Assembly: GCA_025455945.1 (NCBI GenBank)
Contig: JALOLN010000136.1
Coordinates: 1 to 5,774, forward strand
DNA from: Actinomycetes bacterium
GTDB lineage: Bacteria > Actinomycetota > Actinomycetes > Prado026
Length of the DNA stretch: 5,774 bases
Direction: 5' to 3'
How positions within the stretch are numbered: the stretch's first letter is position 1; each line of letters begins with the position of its first letter. Both the position numbers and the translations under genes were made by a program. The notes under the pieces are model-generated. The model worked only from the letters and a program-made list of their open reading frames with translations, did not search any database and was not told the origin of the DNA. Below are positions 1 to 5,223 of this stretch, in pieces.

Positions 1-72
1 GTGGGGCAGGATCTCGTCGGCTGTCTTGGTCCAGGTGAATGGGTGGGCGCGGTCGTTCCAGCCTTGGAGCTT
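1..72 (-). pseudogene. IS630-family transposase, C-terminal fragment
   Basis: Read on the minus strand in the frame whose codons end at base 1, this stretch gives KLQGWNDRAHPFTWTKTADE followed by ILPH. That is the conserved C-terminal block of IS630-family DDE transposases (pattern GWN-R-HPF-WTKTADEI). The protein continues off the left edge, so its last residues and the insertion-sequence end are outside the window. On the other side the similarity stops at about base 72: the preceding codons (73-90) read nothing transposase-like, and no start lies nearby. The catalytic core is therefore missing here, and the element is broken rather than cleanly inserted. The first 24 codons of the plus-strand ORF that begins at base 1 are only the antisense of this fragment. 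Recognition rests on motif memory, not on a search. Confidence 0.75.
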
Positions 73-102
73 GGACCCGTCACCCGCGCCCAAGCTGCCG
101 AC

Positions 103-474
103 GTGGCGACACAGGCGGACCTCACCGACTGGGTCCACGACGCCCTTCGCGAACTTGACGGGCAAGGAAGCCAGCTCGACGCGGCCAAGCTGGTGTGGCG
201 CCACCACGAGCAGGACCTGCGAGCCAGCGGTGACCTGTTCTCCACGTGGCAGTACGACATCCGCTGGGCAGCCACCCGCCTGCGCAAGCGCGGCGTGATG
301 GCAGTCGACCGGGCTGGCGAGCTTTGGCGGCTGGCCTGCCCAGAGCCCGCCGATCAGCCTGCAATCCGCCTTCGTTCGCACGCGTCCGCCGCGACACGCC
401 GGCGTCCGCTGCCAACATGCTGCCAACATCAACGTCAGAGGCCAGTCCCCGGTCTCCCGGGAACTGGCCTCTGA
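103..474 (+). CDS. small winged-helix-like protein, possibly degenerate C-terminus
   Basis: The plausible start is the GTG at 103, because everything upstream in this frame is antisense to the transposase scrap. From that start, residues 6-78 look like a compact winged-helix fold: helix LTDWVHDALREL, then LDAAKLVWRHHEQDLRASGD, then the recognition-helix-like block WQYDIRWAATRLRKRGVM and a wing ending GELWRL. I remember similar short uncharacterised actinobacterial proteins, and the block resembles the N-terminal winged helix of Mrr-type nucleases. DNA binding is inferred from this. After about residue 80 (base 345) the sequence turns into Arg/Pro/Gln-rich text that runs through a tandem duplication into a hairpin. 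The TGA stop at 472-474 lies inside the hairpin arm, so the native stop has probably been lost. No good Shine-Dalgarno precedes GTG 103, and the promoter may have been cut off at the IS junction. It may be a decaying remnant. Confidence 0.5.
   Translation: MATQADLTDWVHDALRELDGQGSQLDAAKLVWRHHEQDLRASGDLFSTWQYDIRWAATRLRKRGVMAVDRAGELWRLACPEPADQPAIRLRSHASAATRRRPLPTCCQHQRQRPVPGLPGTGL
408..429. repeat. 11-bp perfect tandem duplication
   Basis: The unit GCTGCCAACAT occurs twice back to back (408-418 and 419-429). It lies in the part of the small ORF that looks non-coding, just left of a strong hairpin and about 60 bp from a partial copy of the tRNA 3' end. Short direct repeats near a tRNA attachment site can be arm-type binding sites for a tyrosine integrase. 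That role is inference only, and no integrase gene is in the window. Confidence 0.6.
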
Positions 475-475
475 C
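434..475. terminator. strong hairpin overlapping the stop of the small ORF
   Basis: Perfect 13-bp arms GTCAGAGGCCAGT (434-446) and ACTGGCCTCTGAC (463-475) are followed, after one C/A mismatch (447/462), by a further 5-bp stem (448-452 with 457-461) closing a TCTC loop. There is no T tract on either side, which is common for actinobacterial intrinsic terminators. It could stop transcription from the left and, because it is symmetric, also read-through coming from the tRNA on the minus strand. Confidence 0.65.
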
Positions 476-489
476 CTGCTACGACACTG

Positions 490-504
490 GTAGCGGGGGC
501 AGGA
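490..504. repeat. second copy of the tRNA-fMet 3' end, att-like
   Basis: The 15-mer GTAGCGGGGGCAGGA at 490-504 is identical to 599-613, which covers the last 14 bases of the tRNA gene (discriminator, acceptor 3' strand and the start of the T-stem) plus one flanking base. A duplicated tRNA 3' end in the same orientation is the usual scar of a tyrosine-integrase element that used the tRNA as its attachment site. The identity stops before the T-loop, so it is shorter than most att cores. Only 109 bp separate the copies. An eroded or deleted element, or one extending left of the window, would fit. Confidence 0.45.
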
Positions 505-510
505 GCCGTC

Positions 511-525
511 GGCGGCTGCGCCGCC
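511..525. other. short GC hairpin between the two tRNA-end copies
   Basis: GGCGGC (511-516) and GCCGCC (520-525) form a perfect 6-bp stem closing a TGC loop. It sits just right of the att-like repeat. It may be a minor terminator remnant. In such GC-rich DNA a stem of this size can also be accidental. Confidence 0.3.
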
Positions 526-551
526 TCCTCCCAAATCCCGCCATGCCGTTG

Positions 552-599
552 CTCAATGACGAAGGCCCGACCCATTCGGGCCGGGCCTTCGTCATTGAG
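552..599 (-). terminator. terminator hairpin of the tRNA gene
   Basis: Perfect 18-bp arms lie at 552-569 and 582-599 (outer end CTCAATGACGAAGGCCCG, inner loop of 12 bases). An alternative inner pairing of CCCGA (566-570) with TCGGG (576-580) is possible. The hairpin starts at the very base after the tRNA discriminator, so there is no single-stranded trailer. On the minus strand it is followed by no T run. Its position and strength make it the likely transcription end for the tRNA. Confidence 0.8.
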
Positions 600-613
600 T
601 AGCGGGGGCAGGA
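599..613. repeat. tRNA-end copy of the 15-bp direct repeat
   Basis: This is the partner of 490-504. It lies in the acceptor and T-stem 3' strand of the intact tRNA gene. If an element once integrated here, this copy kept the tRNA functional. Confidence 0.45.
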
Positions 614-673
614 TTTGAACCTGCGACCTCTGGGTTATGAGCCCAGCGAGCTACCGAGCTGCTCCACCCCGCG
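600..673 (-). tRNA. initiator tRNA-Met (CAT), fMet
   Basis: The reverse complement folds as a complete 74-nt tRNA without encoded CCA. The acceptor is CGCGGGG against CCCCGCT, the T-loop is TTCAAAT between GCAGG and CCTGC, and the anticodon CAT lies at 637-639 in loop CTCATAA. It is the initiator rather than elongator or Ile2 type: the anticodon stem has three consecutive G-C pairs (GGG/CCC), and the first acceptor pair is a mismatch, C1 with U72, which prevents use in elongation and supports formylation. The discriminator is A. The next bases are CTC, so CCA must be added after transcription. The gene is transcribed alone, divergently from the patatin gene, with a promoter-like sequence just upstream and a hairpin touching its 3' end. 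Confidence 0.96.
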
Positions 674-684
674 TCGGTGCATCC

Positions 685-714
685 AGTGTAGGCGACGTCA
701 GCGGAAGGGGCCAA
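685..714 (-). promoter_or_regulatory. putative promoter of the tRNA gene
   Basis: On the minus strand TTGGCC (709-714) and TACACT (685-690) are separated by 18 bp, a fair match to sigma-70-type -35 and -10 boxes. The predicted start falls a few bases before the tRNA 5' end at 673. No comparably good promoter was seen for the divergent patatin gene. A lone TTGACG at 724-729 on the plus strand has no convincing -10 partner. Confidence 0.5.
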
Positions 715-815
715 ATCGCCGCGTTGACGCATCCACTCAGCCCGCCGCGCGCAACCTCGGACGCCCGCCCTTCGCCCCTTGGCTTGCGTCCTCGCGGGGA
801 GGAGACTCGCCGCAC

Positions 816-822
816 AGGAGGT
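816..822 (+). promoter_or_regulatory. Shine-Dalgarno of the patatin gene
   Basis: AGGAGGT lies 7 nt before ATG 830, an ideal ribosome-binding site. It decides the start against an in-frame ATG at 779, which has no such site and would add 17 residues not needed by the fold. Confidence 0.85.
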
Positions 823-829
823 GGCGATC

Positions 830-1891
830 ATGGCTGATCAGGTGCTGCAGGCCGACCTCGTGCTCGAGGGCGGCGGTGTCAAGGGGATCGCGCTGGTGGG
901 CGCGGTCTCGGTGCTCCAGGAGGCGGGGTACTCGTTCCCACGGGTCGCCGGCACCTCGGCCGGATCGATCGTGGGCGCCCTGGTGGCCTCAGGGATGCCG
1001 GCCGAGCAGATGCTCGAGGTGATGCGCACCACCGACTACTCGAAGTTCCAGGACGGGACGATCCTCGACCGGCTCGGGCCGCTGGGCCAGGGGCTCTCGG
1101 TGCTGTTCCAGTCGGGCATCTACGAGGGCGAGTACCTCAAGGACTACCTGCGTCGGCTGCTGCCGGACGACATGGAGACGTTCGCCGGCCTGCGGCTGCC
1201 CGAGGACCCGAACAGCGACCTGCCCGAGGAACGGCGGTACAAGCTGGTCGTGATGGCCTCCGACGTCTCACGGCACCTGCTGGTGCGCTTCCCCTGGGAC
1301 TATCGCGACTACGGCCTGGTACCCGACGAGCAGTCGGTGGTGGACGCGGTGCGCGCGTCGATGTCGATCCCGTTCTTCTTCGAGCCCACCCACCTGGATG
1401 CGATCGTGCCCGGCGAGGACGGGAAGACCCGCCGCGAGCGCTGCACCCTGGTCGACGGCGGCATGCTGTCGAACTTCCCGGTGGGCGTGTTCGACCGGAC
1501 GGACGGACGGACGCCGCGCTGGCCCACCTTCGGCATCAAGCTGTCCGGGAAGCCGGGTGCGCCGCGACCGCCACGGCTGGTGCACGGCCCCCTGTCCCTC
1601 ACGTTCGGCATGCTGGCGACGCTGATCGGATGGAGCGACCGCGGCCACGTCCAGGATCCGCTGATCTGCAAGCGCACCATCTTCGTCGAGACGTTCGGCA
1701 TCTCCGCGGTCTCCTTCGACCTCGGGCAGGCCGACCAGCAGCGGCTGTACGACTCGGGCCGCCGCGCTGCGACGGAGTTCCTGGAGACCTGGGACTTCGG
1801 CGAGTACAAGGAGGTGCGCGCCCGCGAGCTGGCGGCCAGGGCGGACGCCGCGCAGGCGGATCAGGCGAACACCGGCCCGACCGCCGGATAG
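830..1891 (+). CDS. patatin-like phospholipase family protein
   Basis: This 353-residue protein is predicted to be a lipid acyl hydrolase with a Ser-Asp dyad. All hallmark patatin motifs are present: the oxyanion-hole loop GGGVKG (residues 14-19), the nucleophile elbow GTSAG with Ser43, and the catalytic Asp209 in VDGGMLSNFPV. SMSIPFFFEP (177-186) also fits. The C-terminal block (RTIFVET, then a FDL segment and a helix before FLETW) is likewise usual for bacterial patatins. No signal peptide or membrane helix is evident, so it is probably cytoplasmic or peripheral to the membrane. The gene stands alone on its strand, divergent from the initiator tRNA, and its last 31 bp overlap the convergent amidohydrolase gene. 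Substrate is unknown. Family members range from membrane-lipid turnover enzymes and toxins to phage-defence phospholipases such as CapV. No nucleotide-cyclase partner is visible here, so a defence role is not supported by this window. Confidence 0.9.
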   Translation: MADQVLQADLVLEGGGVKGIALVGAVSVLQEAGYSFPRVAGTSAGSIVGALVASGMPAEQMLEVMRTTDYSKFQDGTILDRLGPLGQGLSVLFQSGIYEGEYLKDYLRRLLPDDMETFAGLRLPEDPNSDLPEERRYKLVVMASDVSRHLLVRFPWDYRDYGLVPDEQSVVDAVRASMSIPFFFEPTHLDAIVPGEDGKTRRERCTLVDGGMLSNFPVGVFDRTDGRTPRWPTFGIKLSGKPGAPRPPRLVHGPLSLTFGMLATLIGWSDRGHVQDPLICKRTIFVETFGISAVSFDLGQADQQRLYDSGRRAATEFLETWDFGEYKEVRARELAARADAAQADQANTGPTAG

Positions 1892-3246
1892 GCGGCGGTC
1901 AGCAGCGACCGGATCTGCGACAGCGGCGGTGTCGGCGAGGCGGTCGGGGACTGGTAGCCGGTGTCGAGGCGCATCGGCTTGCCCCAGGCGATCACGTCCT
2001 CGATGGTCGGCCCGGTGGCCGCGCCGGACAGCGCCGCGAACCAGTCGGCGCGCCCGTAGGTGATGTCCCCGCCGATGCAGACGAGTTCCACCCAGGACGG
2101 GTCGGCCAGGCAGACGCTCTCGTAGGGGTCCGCGTGGTGGCGCTCGAGCACCACCAGGTCCGCCGGGCGCCCCTCGGCCAACGCACCGAGGTGCTCGGAC
2201 AGCCCCGCGACCATCGCCGCCTCGGACGTGACCATCCGGACCAGGGCATCGGCGCCGACCGGATGCCCCTGGCGGACCAGCTCGCGGCGCGCCACCTTCA
2301 TCTCGGCCAGCAGGCTGATGGAGCCCGATGGCAGCCAGTCCGCGCCCAGGGCGACCGGCACGCCGGCCGCCAGCGCCTCGCCGGCGAGGGTGGTCTCGCC
2401 GTAGAGCCGCAGGTTCGACTGCGGCGACCACACCAGCCGGCACCCGGCCTCCGCCACCGTCCGCCAGTCCTCGGCGACCAGCGCCGTGCCGTGGATGATG
2501 ACCGTCGCCGGTGTGGCCACCCCGAGGTCGAGGAACCGCTGGAACTCCGCGACGCTGCGCTGGTCGCCCCGGACGCCCTCGGCCAGGTGCAGGTAGAAGG
2601 CGGTGACGTCACCGGCGGCGATGGCCGCGAGGACCGCGACCAGGCGCGGCATGTCGCGCGAGGAGCCGCTGGGCAGGTCGATCATCGAGCGCGCCCGATG
2701 GGCCCCGAAGGCCCACAGGTCGAGGTTGCGGACCAACGGCTCGGCCGCAGCGGTGCTGGCCCGGGAGGCGCCCTGGATGCCGGTCACCCCGCCGACGAGC
2801 GCACGGACCTCGGCGTACCGCGTCTGGGTGCCGGGGGGCACCTGCTCGAGCAGCGCGTTCTGCGGGTTGCGCACGAGCGCCCGGTACACGTCCGAGCCGC
2901 GCCAGCGGTACCGGTTGGCGTACCGTGTCGGCGGCTCCCACGGGGCGAACACGTTGAACTCCGGGTGACCGTGCAGGTCCAGCAGGCCGGGCAGGATCAC
3001 GCCGTCGGTCTCGTGCACCGGGATGCTGCTCGGCCGTCGCTTCGAGACGTCCGCGATGCGGCCGGCGGCGACCGTGACGTAGCCGGTGGACCAGGCCGCG
3101 TCCGGGGTGATCACCGCACCCTTGAGCGCGAAGGGCGCCGGCGGCATGGCGCGCTGCCGGGCCCGCGGGGGGCCGAGCTCCTCGGTCACGCCCCGGGCGT
3201 ACTCGGCCTCGAACGGATCGGGAACCGGCTGCGCGTCCTGGCCCAT
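1861..3246 (-). CDS. amidohydrolase family protein, TRZ/ATZ deaminase-like
   Basis: This 461-residue protein, starting at ATG 3246, is predicted to be a metal-dependent hydrolase or deaminase with a TIM-barrel core. An N-terminal beta domain (about 38-85) leads into LPGLLDLHGHP, where His92 and His94 are the first metal ligands. HLAE (220-223) supplies the strand-5 His and the catalytic-type Glu, VIIHG supplies His252, SPQSNLRL (274-281) matches the family block, and LGAD supplies Asp303. The closing segment (GALAEGRPADLVVLER) returns to the beta domain. This order fits cytosine/guanine-deaminase-like and triazine-hydrolase-like enzymes with one metal rather than the carbamylated-lysine type. 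The true substrate cannot be told. The longer open frame upstream runs through the 17-bp repeats and is rejected as coding. The gene is divergent from the MBL gene and convergent with the patatin gene. Confidence 0.88.
   Translation of the reverse strand: MGQDAQPVPDPFEAEYARGVTEELGPPRARQRAMPPAPFALKGAVITPDAAWSTGYVTVAAGRIADVSKRRPSSIPVHETDGVILPGLLDLHGHPEFNVFAPWEPPTRYANRYRWRGSDVYRALVRNPQNALLEQVPPGTQTRYAEVRALVGGVTGIQGASRASTAAAEPLVRNLDLWAFGAHRARSMIDLPSGSSRDMPRLVAVLAAIAAGDVTAFYLHLAEGVRGDQRSVAEFQRFLDLGVATPATVIIHGTALVAEDWRTVAEAGCRLVWSPQSNLRLYGETTLAGEALAAGVPVALGADWLPSGSISLLAEMKVARRELVRQGHPVGADALVRMVTSEAAMVAGLSEHLGALAEGRPADLVVLERHHADPYESVCLADPSWVELVCIGGDITYGRADWFAALSGAATGPTIEDVIAWGKPMRLDTGYQSPTASPTPPLSQIRSLLTAAYPAVGPVFA
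1879..1900. terminator. possible bidirectional hairpin at the convergent gene ends
   Basis: GACCGCC (1879-1885) and GGCGGTC (1894-1900) form a perfect 7-bp stem with an 8-base loop that contains the patatin stop codon. The stem also lies within the last codons of the opposing amidohydrolase gene. No T tract is present. The stem is modest for DNA of this GC content. Confidence 0.35.
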
Positions 3247-3250
3247 CGGA

Positions 3251-3258
3251 CACCTCCC
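3251..3258 (-). promoter_or_regulatory. Shine-Dalgarno of the amidohydrolase gene
   Basis: On the minus strand GGGAGGTG ends 4 nt before ATG 3246, with the GGAGG core 6 nt away. This fixes the start and excludes the 82 extra codons upstream. Confidence 0.8.
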
Positions 3259-3335
3259 GTGGCGGATGCCTCGATCGTGGCACGGATGCTGCGTCGACGT
3301 GCGCTCGAGCCGTAGGGTCGGCCGGAAGCGGCCGC

Positions 3336-3443
3336 GGCACCGGCGTGGGGTCGGCACCGGCGTGAGGTCAGGACCGGCGCTCGGCACCGGCGTGGGGTTG
3401 GCACGGGCACCGGCGTGGGCTCGGGACCGGCACCGGCGCCCGG
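3336..3443. repeat. imperfect 17-bp tandem repeat array in a divergent intergenic region
   Basis: The unit GGCACCGGCGTGGGGTC recurs at 3336-3352, 3353-3369 (one change), 3383-3399 (one change) and 3406-3422 (one change). Shortened copies lie at 3371-3382 and 3429-3443, and a 6-base spacer sits before the 3406 copy. The array fills much of the 257-bp gap between the divergent starts at 3246 and 3504. Both open frames crossing it are low-complexity Arg/Pro/Gly text, so it is best read as non-coding. It could be a set of repeated operator sites or simply a slippage-generated minisatellite. No firm promoter boxes could be picked on either strand. Confidence 0.75.
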
Positions 3444-3503
3444 CGGGCAGGGCCACGGCATCGCACCCCGTCGGGGCACGGGCCGCGCACACGGGGCCAG
3501 ATC

Positions 3504-5096
3504 ATGGACGGGAGCATGGGACGCATCCAGGTCGACATGTTCGAGGTGCAGCTCGGCGCGGGCCTGCTGCTGCAGTTCGACACGCCCGACGGGCCGGTCC
3601 GGGTGCTTGCCGACGCCGGGGTGAAGGCCGGCGGCTACCCGCCCGACCACGTGCACCGCAAGCTGCCGGGTGCGTTCGACGCGTTCGACGCGTTCGACGC
3701 CTCCGTCGCCGACGGCGCCGGGCGTCGGCTCGACCTGGTCATCGGCACGCACTACGACGAGGACCACCTCATCGGCCTGGTGCCGGTGATCGCCGACGAG
3801 TCCCTGGCGATCGGCGAGGCCTGGCTGCCCCCGGTCGCCGACGACAGCCGGCCCCCGCCCCCCGACCGGCCGCTGGGCGGGGACGACCTGCTGGTCACCG
3901 CGCTGGCCGGTCCGGACCGCGCGGCCCGGCTCACGGCGCACCTGCGCGCCAAGCACGAGGTCTGCCAGCTCGCGGCCCAGGTGGAGCGCGCCGCCGATGC
4001 CGTGCGCCCCGACCGACCGCGGTCGGTCCGGCCCGACCAGCGGCTGCTCGCCGGGACCCCCCGCAGCGGGGGCGACGTCACGGCCTGGCGGCGGGTGTTC
4101 GAGGCCCACGCCGAGGACGCCGCCGTCACGCTCGGGCCCCTGCTCGCCGACGCCTCGCACGCCGGGGGTCCCGACGAGGCCCACGACCTGCCCGGCCCCG
4201 CAGCGCGCCGCTCGAGGACGACCGCCTGGGCGGGCGGCAGCGACGCCCTCGCCCGTGCCTGGGCCGACCCGTCCCGAGCCTCCGCTGATGCCACCGACCT
4301 GGCCACGATCCGGCGGGCGGCCGCACGCGACGCCATCAACGCCCTGGCCCTGGCCGAGGTCGTGGCCGCCCTGGCCGACCGCGGGATCGCGATCCGCTGC
4401 CCCACGATCCCCGACGGGATGCCGCAGCAGTACCGCTGGCGTCCCGGCGAGCGCCGCTTCGCGCCGTCCGGAGGGCGTGCGTCTCACGGCCTCAGCCTCA
4501 CGCTGCTCGGCCCCTCGGAGGGCCTGGTGCGACGGCACTGGACGAGGCTCCCCGTGGGCGACTACGTGACCCGGGCGCGGGAGGCCGCGATACCGATCCA
4601 GTGGATCACCCCCAGCAACCAGCTCAGCCTCGTGACCCGCTTCGACTTCGCCGGGCAGGCTGTCCTCGTGGTGGGCGACAGCGGCTTCGTCGACTTCACC
4701 GCCCCTGAGGGTGGCTACCACCCCCGGCTGCTGGCCGCGCTGCTGCCGCTGCAGGTCGTGCAGGTGGCCCACCACGCCGGCAACAACGCGCACTTCTACC
4801 GGGCACTGCTGGCCGCGGGCTGGGCGGAGCAGCCCGGCCAGCCCCTGCTGCTGGTCTCGCACGCCACCCGTGACCGGCACCGGCCCTCGCCCGCGTTCGG
4901 CCAGTTCCTCGCCGCCCTCCGTGACGGCCCGGCGGACCCCCGGGTCGTCTTCACGAGCAAGCCCTCGGTGGCCCGCGTCCGCAGCTTCCGCGACGCGATC
5001 CACCCGGTCGTCGGCACGTCCCACCTCGTCGGGGACGCCCGGCTGGTCTGCGACGACGGCACCTGGACCGTGGCGCGCCACGCCATCCGCGGGTAG
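3504..5096 (+). CDS. ComEC-type metallo-beta-lactamase-fold hydrolase
   Basis: This protein of about 530 residues is predicted to be a metal-dependent hydrolase, possibly a nuclease or phosphodiesterase. The N-terminal strand region (VDMFEVQLGAGLLLQFD, 10-26) corresponds to the DVGQGD-type opening of ComEC metallo domains. THYDEDHLIGL carries His83, Asp85, Asp87 and His88. Asp in place of the second His is typical of ComEC/Rec2-like MBL domains, not a defect. Later signatures are NQLSLVTRF, VLVVGDSG (Asp392) and VQVAHHAGN (His423, His424), then a LLLVSHA strand and an RPSPAF block as in ComEC tails. Between residues about 100 and 360 lies a large Ala/Arg/Asp-rich insert that I do not recognise. 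There is no transmembrane channel domain, unlike ComEC itself. ATG 3504 lacks a good Shine-Dalgarno. ATG 3516 (M5) or 3537 (M12) are alternatives, the last one cutting into the first strand. The 17-bp repeat array lies just upstream. Confidence 0.82.
   Translation: MDGSMGRIQVDMFEVQLGAGLLLQFDTPDGPVRVLADAGVKAGGYPPDHVHRKLPGAFDAFDAFDASVADGAGRRLDLVIGTHYDEDHLIGLVPVIADESLAIGEAWLPPVADDSRPPPPDRPLGGDDLLVTALAGPDRAARLTAHLRAKHEVCQLAAQVERAADAVRPDRPRSVRPDQRLLAGTPRSGGDVTAWRRVFEAHAEDAAVTLGPLLADASHAGGPDEAHDLPGPAARRSRTTAWAGGSDALARAWADPSRASADATDLATIRRAAARDAINALALAEVVAALADRGIAIRCPTIPDGMPQQYRWRPGERRFAPSGGRASHGLSLTLLGPSEGLVRRHWTRLPVGDYVTRAREAAIPIQWITPSNQLSLVTRFDFAGQAVLVVGDSGFVDFTAPEGGYHPRLLAALLPLQVVQVAHHAGNNAHFYRALLAAGWAEQPGQPLLLVSHATRDRHRPSPAFGQFLAALRDGPADPRVVFTSKPSVARVRSFRDAIHPVVGTSHLVGDARLVCDDGTWTVARHAIRG
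3672..3698 (+). repeat. in-frame 9-bp triplication (AFD x3) within the MBL gene
   Basis: GCGTTCGAC occurs three times in a row, coding Ala-Phe-Asp three times (residues 57-65), 17 residues before the HxDxDH motif. Because the unit is nine bases, copy-number change by slippage would keep the frame and vary loop length. Confidence 0.85.
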
Positions 5097-5105
5097 GCCA
5101 ACCAC

Positions 5106-5121
5106 CCGGCCGCACAGCCGG
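5106..5121. terminator. weak hairpin after the MBL gene
   Basis: CCGGC (5106-5110) and GCCGG (5117-5121) can form a 5-bp stem with a 6-base loop, 9 bp after the MBL stop. It is the only candidate terminator in the 114-bp convergent gap and is weak. The rest of that gap is C-rich sequence leading into the 17-bp repeats. Confidence 0.25.
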
Positions 5122-5162
5122 CCTGCCACGTCAGCCCGTCAGGCCCAGCCCGCCCAGGCTCG

Positions 5163-5223
5163 GCCGGACCGCAGCCTCAGCCGGACCGCAGCCTCAGCCG
5201 GACCGCAGCCTCAGCCGGACCGC
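5163..5223. repeat. 17-bp tandem repeat, three full copies plus partial
   Basis: GCCGGACCGCAGCCTCA is repeated perfectly at 5163-5179, 5180-5196 and 5197-5213, followed by the first 10 bases again at 5214-5223. The last part overlaps the 3' end of the minus-strand gene and includes its stop codon. On the minus strand each unit carries a TGA, and because 17 is not a multiple of three the TGAs fall in all three frames (5211, 5194, 5177). The unit is unrelated in sequence to the other 17-bp array. Confidence 0.92.

Noticed and set aside
490..504. tRNA pseudogene
   Set aside because: Only the terminal 14 bases of a tRNA are present. Anticodon and D arms are absent, so it is a partial repeat, not a gene.
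592..831. Minus-strand frame of 79 codons over the tRNA and its promoter
   Set aside because: It reads through the tRNA gene and has no coding signature.
830..1891. CapV-type CBASS effector
   Set aside because: The patatin fold alone is not diagnostic, and no CD-NTase, Cap2 or Cap3 gene is present within the window.
1268..2443. Minus-strand frame of 391 codons crossing patatin and amidohydrolase
   Set aside because: It spans parts of two recognisable genes in the wrong frame and has no family pattern. High-GC shadow.
1630..3315. Long plus-strand open frame of 561 codons
   Set aside because: It is antisense to the amidohydrolase, rich in Arg/Gly/Ala/Pro with no motif, while the minus strand shows full family signatures and a good Shine-Dalgarno.
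3336..3443. CRISPR array
   Set aside because: The units are directly adjacent with no unique spacers, and the repeat is only 17 bp.
3247..3492. N-terminal extension of the amidohydrolase by 82 codons
   Set aside because: It has Arg/Pro-rich content derived from the 17-bp repeats, and an excellent ribosome-binding site sits just before ATG 3246.
3744..3776. Apparent loss of the second His in the MBL metal motif
   Set aside because: HxDxDH is the normal form in ComEC-like metallo domains, so this is a subfamily mark rather than an inactivating change.
3186..5129. Long minus-strand open frame of 647 codons
   Set aside because: It is the complement of the MBL gene with low-complexity Gly/Arg/Val text. 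The plus strand carries the HxDxDH and HHAG motifs.
5163..5223. Iterons of a replication origin or a CRISPR array
   Set aside because: Only three full copies, no AT-rich stretch, no replication gene nearby and no spacers.
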